Assembly: GCF_000304335.1 (NCBI RefSeq) | Contig: NZ_CAJF01000017.1 | Span: 17,971 to 81,970 of the forward strand | From: Microbacterium yannicii PS01 | GTDB taxonomy: Bacteria > Actinomycetota > Actinomycetes > Actinomycetales > Microbacteriaceae | Length of the DNA stretch: 64,000 nucleotides | Direction of reading: 5' to 3' | In this document: positions 59,988 to 64,000 of the stretch, piece after piece | Layout of the letters: each line of letters starts with the position of its first letter | How positions within the stretch are numbered: the stretch's first letter is position 1 | Translations under genes and position numbers: made by a program | Notes under the pieces: model-generated | What the model saw: the letters and a program-made list of their open reading frames with translations, nothing else | Told to the model about the DNA's origin: nothing | Database searches by the model: none

Positions 59988-60974
59988 CTACTGCTGCTGG
60001 ATGAGGCGGGCGTAGTCGGGCTCGGCGTCGATGTATGCGAACTCGACCGCGAGGGCGCCCAGCTCTTCGATGTCTTCGGCGGTCAGCTCCCATGTGAACT
60101 CGGGGAGCGTGATTCCCGCGGCCGCCTCTTCGGGGATCTCGAGGTTGGTCGCGATCGCGGCGCGCACGGCCTCTTCGTTGCCCGAGGCCCACTCGAGCGC
60201 CTCGGCCATGGCCTCGGAGTACGACGCGACGAGCTCGGGGTCATCGTCGAGGAGCGCCTGCGTCGTGATGCTCGTCAGCACCGAGAGCCCCGGGATCGTG
60301 GCCTGATAGGGCGAGACCACCTCGACACCGCCACCGCCGACGATGATGCCGCGGAACGGGTCGGGCGCCCAGGCGGCGTCCATGGTGCCCGCCTCCAGCT
60401 GGGCGGGCACGTCGGGGAAGGCGACCTCGACGAACTCGATCGTCGAGGGGTCGCCGCCGTCGTCCTGCACGGCTTTGCGGATGGTGAGGTCGCCCGCGGC
60501 GCCGATCGTGTTGACCGAGACCTTCTTGCCGGCGAGATCCGCGGGACGGGTGATGCCGGCGTCGGCTCCCGCGACGACCGCGTTGACGTCGGTGCCCTCG
60601 GCGAGGCTGTTGGCGTAGTTGCCGATGATGACGACGCCGAGATCCTGCAGGTCGGCGCGGATGGGTCCGAACGGCTGACCGATCGCGAACTGGATGTCTC
60701 CGCTGATCAGCGCGGGAATGGCGTTCGCGCCGCCCTGCGCGGGGACGACCTCGATCTCGAGACCGTGCTCTTCGAAGATGCCCTCCTCCATGGCGGCCCA
60801 CAGGGCGCCGGTCTCGGCGATGGGCAGCGCCGCGACGCGCACGGTGGTGAGCTCCTCGGAGCCCGACCCGGCGTCGCCGGTGGACGTGTTCGACGGAGCC
60901 GCGGAGTCGGTGCAGCCGCTCAGCGCAAGCGCGGCGGCGGCGAGGACGCCGATGGTGGCAAGACTCTTCTTCAT
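59988..60974 (-). CDS. NitT/TauT-type substrate-binding lipoprotein
   Basis: A 328-residue ABC-type nitrate/sulfonate/bicarbonate-class binding protein. The signal peptide has lipobox LALSGC (Cys21). VRVAALPIAETGALWAAMEE and GDIQFAIGQPFGPIRADLQD are typical N-lobe blocks; GTMDAAWAPDPFRGIIV is in the hinge region. First gene of a minus-strand operon with two permeases, ATPase and PaaX. Being divergent from an aryl O-demethylase cluster, it probably binds a methoxylated aromatic acid; that is inference. Confidence 0.88.
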   Translation of the reverse strand: MKKSLATIGVLAAAALALSGCTDSAAPSNTSTGDAGSGSEELTTVRVAALPIAETGALWAAMEEGIFEEHGLEIEVVPAQGGANAIPALISGDIQFAIGQPFGPIRADLQDLGVVIIGNYANSLAEGTDVNAVVAGADAGITRPADLAGKKVSVNTIGAAGDLTIRKAVQDDGGDPSTIEFVEVAFPDVPAQLEAGTMDAAWAPDPFRGIIVGGGGVEVVSPYQATIPGLSVLTSITTQALLDDDPELVASYSEAMAEALEWASGNEEAVRAAIATNLEIPEEAAAGITLPEFTWELTAEDIEELGALAVEFAYIDAEPDYARLIQQQ

Positions 60975-61102
60975 TGACGGGCCTCTCTCGGGTGATGCAC
61001 GGGTTCACCGGCGCCGGGTCCGTCCGACGCTGCGTCGGAGTCCTCACCGCGGCGTGCCGGACACAAGTCATGGTGCGCCCGCCTCGGAGGATTGTCAAGA
61101 GA

Positions 61103-61122
61103 TTCGTGACGCCCGTCACGAA
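61103..61122. promoter_or_regulatory. Perfect palindrome in the divergent importer/metF region
   Basis: TTCGTGACG (61103-61111) and CGTCACGAA (61114-61122) with CC between. It lies about 130 bp before the binding-protein start and near TTGACA on the minus strand (61094-61099). Likely operator for the importer operon. Confidence 0.55.
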
Positions 61123-61195
61123 AGCATTGACCGTCGTTCTCGCGCGATCGTCGTCTCAGATCGGCCCCAGGGATTCCTCTCAACGGAAATACCTC

Positions 61196-61224
61196 TTGCC
61201 AGTACCTATGCACATAGGTACTCT
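61196..61224 (+). promoter_or_regulatory. metF promoter overlapped by a 22-bp palindromic operator
   Basis: TTGCCA (61196-61201) and TACTCT (61219-61224) are 17 nt apart. AGTACCTATG (61201-61210) and CATAGGTACT (61213-61222) form a perfect palindrome filling the spacer and part of both boxes. This is a GntR-like operator; no GntR gene is in the window. Confidence 0.65.
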
Positions 61225-61253
61225 CGCTGCAGAGCGCAGAGCCGCGTTCCCCC

Positions 61254-62150
61254 ATGAGCTGGAAGGATCCGCACGTGGCGCACATCGCACCCGCAATGAA
61301 CAAGGCCGCTGCCGTGGAGTTGGTAGAGGGTTTCTCGCTGGAGATGACGGGCAAGGACGTTCCCGGTCTTCGCGAGGCGGCCCCGGTGATCCCGCAGGGC
61401 ACGAAGGTGAACGTGACGTTCCTGGGCAACGAGGACCTGGAGATGCGAGTCGCGGCGGCCCAGGCGGTGCGAGAGCTGGGCTTCGTGCCGGTGCCGCACA
61501 TCTCGGCTCGCCGGCTCGCCTCGCAGGACCAGCTGGAGGAGTTCCTGGGCCGGCTGCAACAGGTGGGCGCGTCGACGCACGTGTTCGCCGTGGGCGGCGA
61601 CCCGGCCGAGCCGGAGGGCCCGTACCCGGACGCGCTGACCCTGATCCAGTCGGGTCTGCTGCAGAAGTACGGCGTCGCGGAGGTGTCGATCGCGGGCTAT
61701 CCCGAGGGGCACCCCGACATCGCCGCCGACGTGCTGTGGCGGCATCTGGATGAGAAGGCGCTGGCGCTGGCGCAGCAGGGTCTGGGAACGACGATCCTCA
61801 CCCAGTTCGCGTTCGACACCGACCCGGTGATGACCTGGATCGACCAGGTCCGCGCGCGGGGCATCGACGCCCCGATCCGCATCGGCACGCCGGGACCCGC
61901 AGGCATCAAGCGGCTGATCGGGTTCGCCCGCCGGTTCGGGGTGGGCGCGAACGCGATGATCGTGAAGAAGTACGGCTTCTCGCTGACGAACCTGATGGGC
62001 ACCGCAGGGCCGGACCGGTTCGTCTCGGACCTGTCCGAACTGCTCGCCCGCGACCCTGCCCACGGGCCGGTGGGGCTGCACTTCTACACGTTCGGCGGGC
62101 TGCTGGCCACGTCCGAGTGGGCGCGGGACTACCTGGCCGCGCAGGCCTGA
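61254..62150 (+). CDS. metF: Methylenetetrahydrofolate reductase-family protein
   Basis: A 298-residue MetF-fold TIM barrel. FSLEMTGKDVPGL, VNVTFLGNEDLEMR, HVFAVGGDPAEPEGPY and IAGYPEGHPDI follow the MetF pattern. The start may be ATG 61254, or GTG 61269, which has GAAGGA upstream. It is the first gene of metF-purU-demethylase. In LigM/DesA systems the methyl group moves to THF as 5-methyl-THF, and MetF oxidises it to methylene-THF. Here it is probably a dedicated catabolic MetF rather than the methionine-biosynthesis enzyme. Confidence 0.85.
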   Translation: MSWKDPHVAHIAPAMNKAAAVELVEGFSLEMTGKDVPGLREAAPVIPQGTKVNVTFLGNEDLEMRVAAAQAVRELGFVPVPHISARRLASQDQLEEFLGRLQQVGASTHVFAVGGDPAEPEGPYPDALTLIQSGLLQKYGVAEVSIAGYPEGHPDIAADVLWRHLDEKALALAQQGLGTTILTQFAFDTDPVMTWIDQVRARGIDAPIRIGTPGPAGIKRLIGFARRFGVGANAMIVKKYGFSLTNLMGTAGPDRFVSDLSELLARDPAHGPVGLHFYTFGGLLATSEWARDYLAAQA

Positions 62151-62160
62151 GGCGGCCTGG

Positions 62161-63045
62161 ATGTCTCCGCACACCGAGGCGCTGCGCGATCAGGCGTGCC
62201 TGATCGTCCACGGACCCGACCAGCCCGGGCTGGTCGCCGCGGTCACCGGGCTGATCGCCCGCCACCGCGGCAACATCGTGACGCTGGATCAGTACTCCGA
62301 CAACCCGGCCGGGGGCGAGTTCTTCCAGCGGGTGGTGTTCCACCGCACCGACCTGGCCGCCGCGCTGCCCGAGATCGAAGCCGACCTCGAAGAGACCCTC
62401 ACCCCGTACGGGATGCAGTGGCGGCTGACGGACCAGTCCATCCCGAAACGGATGGCGATCCTCGCCTCCACGTCCGACCACTGCCTGCTCGAGCTGCTGT
62501 GGCGGCACCGCCGCGGCGAGCTGCCCGTCACCATCCCGATGGTCATCAGCAACCACACCAACACCGCCGAAGACGTCCGCGCGTTCGGGATCCCGTTCTT
62601 CCACGTCCCCTCCCAGGGACCCGACAAGACCGAGGCCGAAGCCCGCATCCTCGAGCTGCTGAAAGGCAACGTCGACTTCATCGTGCTGGCCCGCTACATG
62701 CAGATCATCTCGGAGGACTTCCTCGACACCGTCGACGTCCCCGTGATCAACATCCACCACTCGTTCCTGCCCGCCTTCATCGGCGCCGCGCCCTACCGCA
62801 AGGCCAAGGAACGCGGCGTGAAGCTCATCGGCGCGACCAGCCACTACGTCACCAAAGACCTCGACGAGGGCCCCATCATCGAGCAGGACGTCGCCCGGGT
62901 GAACCACGCCATGACCGCCGCCGACCTGCAGGCCCGCGGCGCCTACGTCGAACGGGCCGTCCTGTCCCGCGCCGTCCAATGGCACGCCGAAGACCGCGTC
63001 ATCCGCCACGGCAACCAGACCATCGTCTTCACCGACCGACCGTAA
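62161..63045 (+). CDS. purU: Formyltetrahydrofolate deformylase (PurU), second copy
   Basis: A 294-residue PurU highly similar to the protein at 28152: ACLIVHGPDQPGLVAAVTG in the ACT-like domain and INIHHSFLPAFIGAAPY in the hydrolase domain. It sits 10 bp after metF and 51 bp before a LigM-like gene. In C1 recycling it would release formate from 10-formyl-THF to regenerate THF for the demethylase. Catabolic use rather than purine biosynthesis is inferred from the neighbours. Confidence 0.93.
   Translation: MSPHTEALRDQACLIVHGPDQPGLVAAVTGLIARHRGNIVTLDQYSDNPAGGEFFQRVVFHRTDLAAALPEIEADLEETLTPYGMQWRLTDQSIPKRMAILASTSDHCLLELLWRHRRGELPVTIPMVISNHTNTAEDVRAFGIPFFHVPSQGPDKTEAEARILELLKGNVDFIVLARYMQIISEDFLDTVDVPVINIHHSFLPAFIGAAPYRKAKERGVKLIGATSHYVTKDLDEGPIIEQDVARVNHAMTAADLQARGAYVERAVLSRAVQWHAEDRVIRHGNQTIVFTDRP

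Positions 63046-64000
<955 letters not shown>

Overview
This is a high-GC, gene-dense actinobacterial chromosome segment. GC content, GTG/TTG starts, 4-bp start/stop overlaps, the recurring GGATGCCG/CGGCATCC octamer and the gene families suggest Microbacteriaceae, probably Microbacterium; that assignment is an inference. I saw no rRNA, tRNA, CRISPR array, transposase or phage gene. Most of the window is a catabolic island for plant-derived aromatic glycosides and phenolic acids.

Region 1 (1-18.3 kb) looks like a C-glycoside degradation locus. It has a FAD-dependent GMC sugar 3-oxidase (8392-9957) and five sets of C-glycoside deglycosidase (CGD, DgpBC/CarBC-like) subunits. Three are split beta + alpha pairs: 1691-3184 (alpha gene frameshifted), 5318-6792 and 6818-8328. 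Two are natural beta-alpha fusions: 14194-15669 and 15704-17005. A sugar ABC importer without ATPase, a hydroxypyruvate-isomerase-like TIM barrel, Gfo/Idh/MocA dehydrogenases and a ThuA-like protein surround them. From 13992 down to 3247 the genes form one compact minus-strand operon. A ROK regulator (344-1606) and a LysR regulator (17240-18193) flank the locus. The expected chemistry is import, oxidation of the sugar C3, cleavage of the C-C glycosidic bond by CGD, and handling of the 3-keto sugar by the dehydrogenases.

Region 2 (18.3-28.1 kb) is an oligosaccharide operon: binding protein, two permeases, MDR dehydrogenase, Gfo/Idh, short GH36 and GH13_18 phosphorylase-like enzyme. A divergent ROK repressor gene sits beside a promoter carrying an inverted-repeat operator.

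Region 3 (28.1-47.8 kb) is aromatic-acid catabolism. It includes purU, an IclR regulator, a cyclodeaminase-like folate enzyme, pcaIJF, pcaHGBDC, two divergent IclR genes, pobA and an MFS carrier. A MarR-controlled CoA-dependent hydroxycinnamate side-chain module follows (SDR, amidohydrolase, MaoC hydratase, CoA ligase, DUF3237). Together these would take p-coumarate-type acids to 4-hydroxybenzoate, then protocatechuate, then succinyl-CoA plus acetyl-CoA. Two arrays of palindromic repeats flank pobA and the MFS gene.

Region 4 (47.9-64 kb) has an exported tandem alpha/beta-hydrolase and a phosphonate-type importer co-transcribed with an unusual P450 and a PaaX regulator. A NitT/TauT-type importer with its own PaaX regulator comes next. 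Divergently, metF, purU and a LigM/DesA-like tetrahydrofolate-dependent aryl O-demethylase run off the right edge. Region 4 would feed methoxylated aromatics into the protocatechuate pathway and recycle the methyl group through folate.
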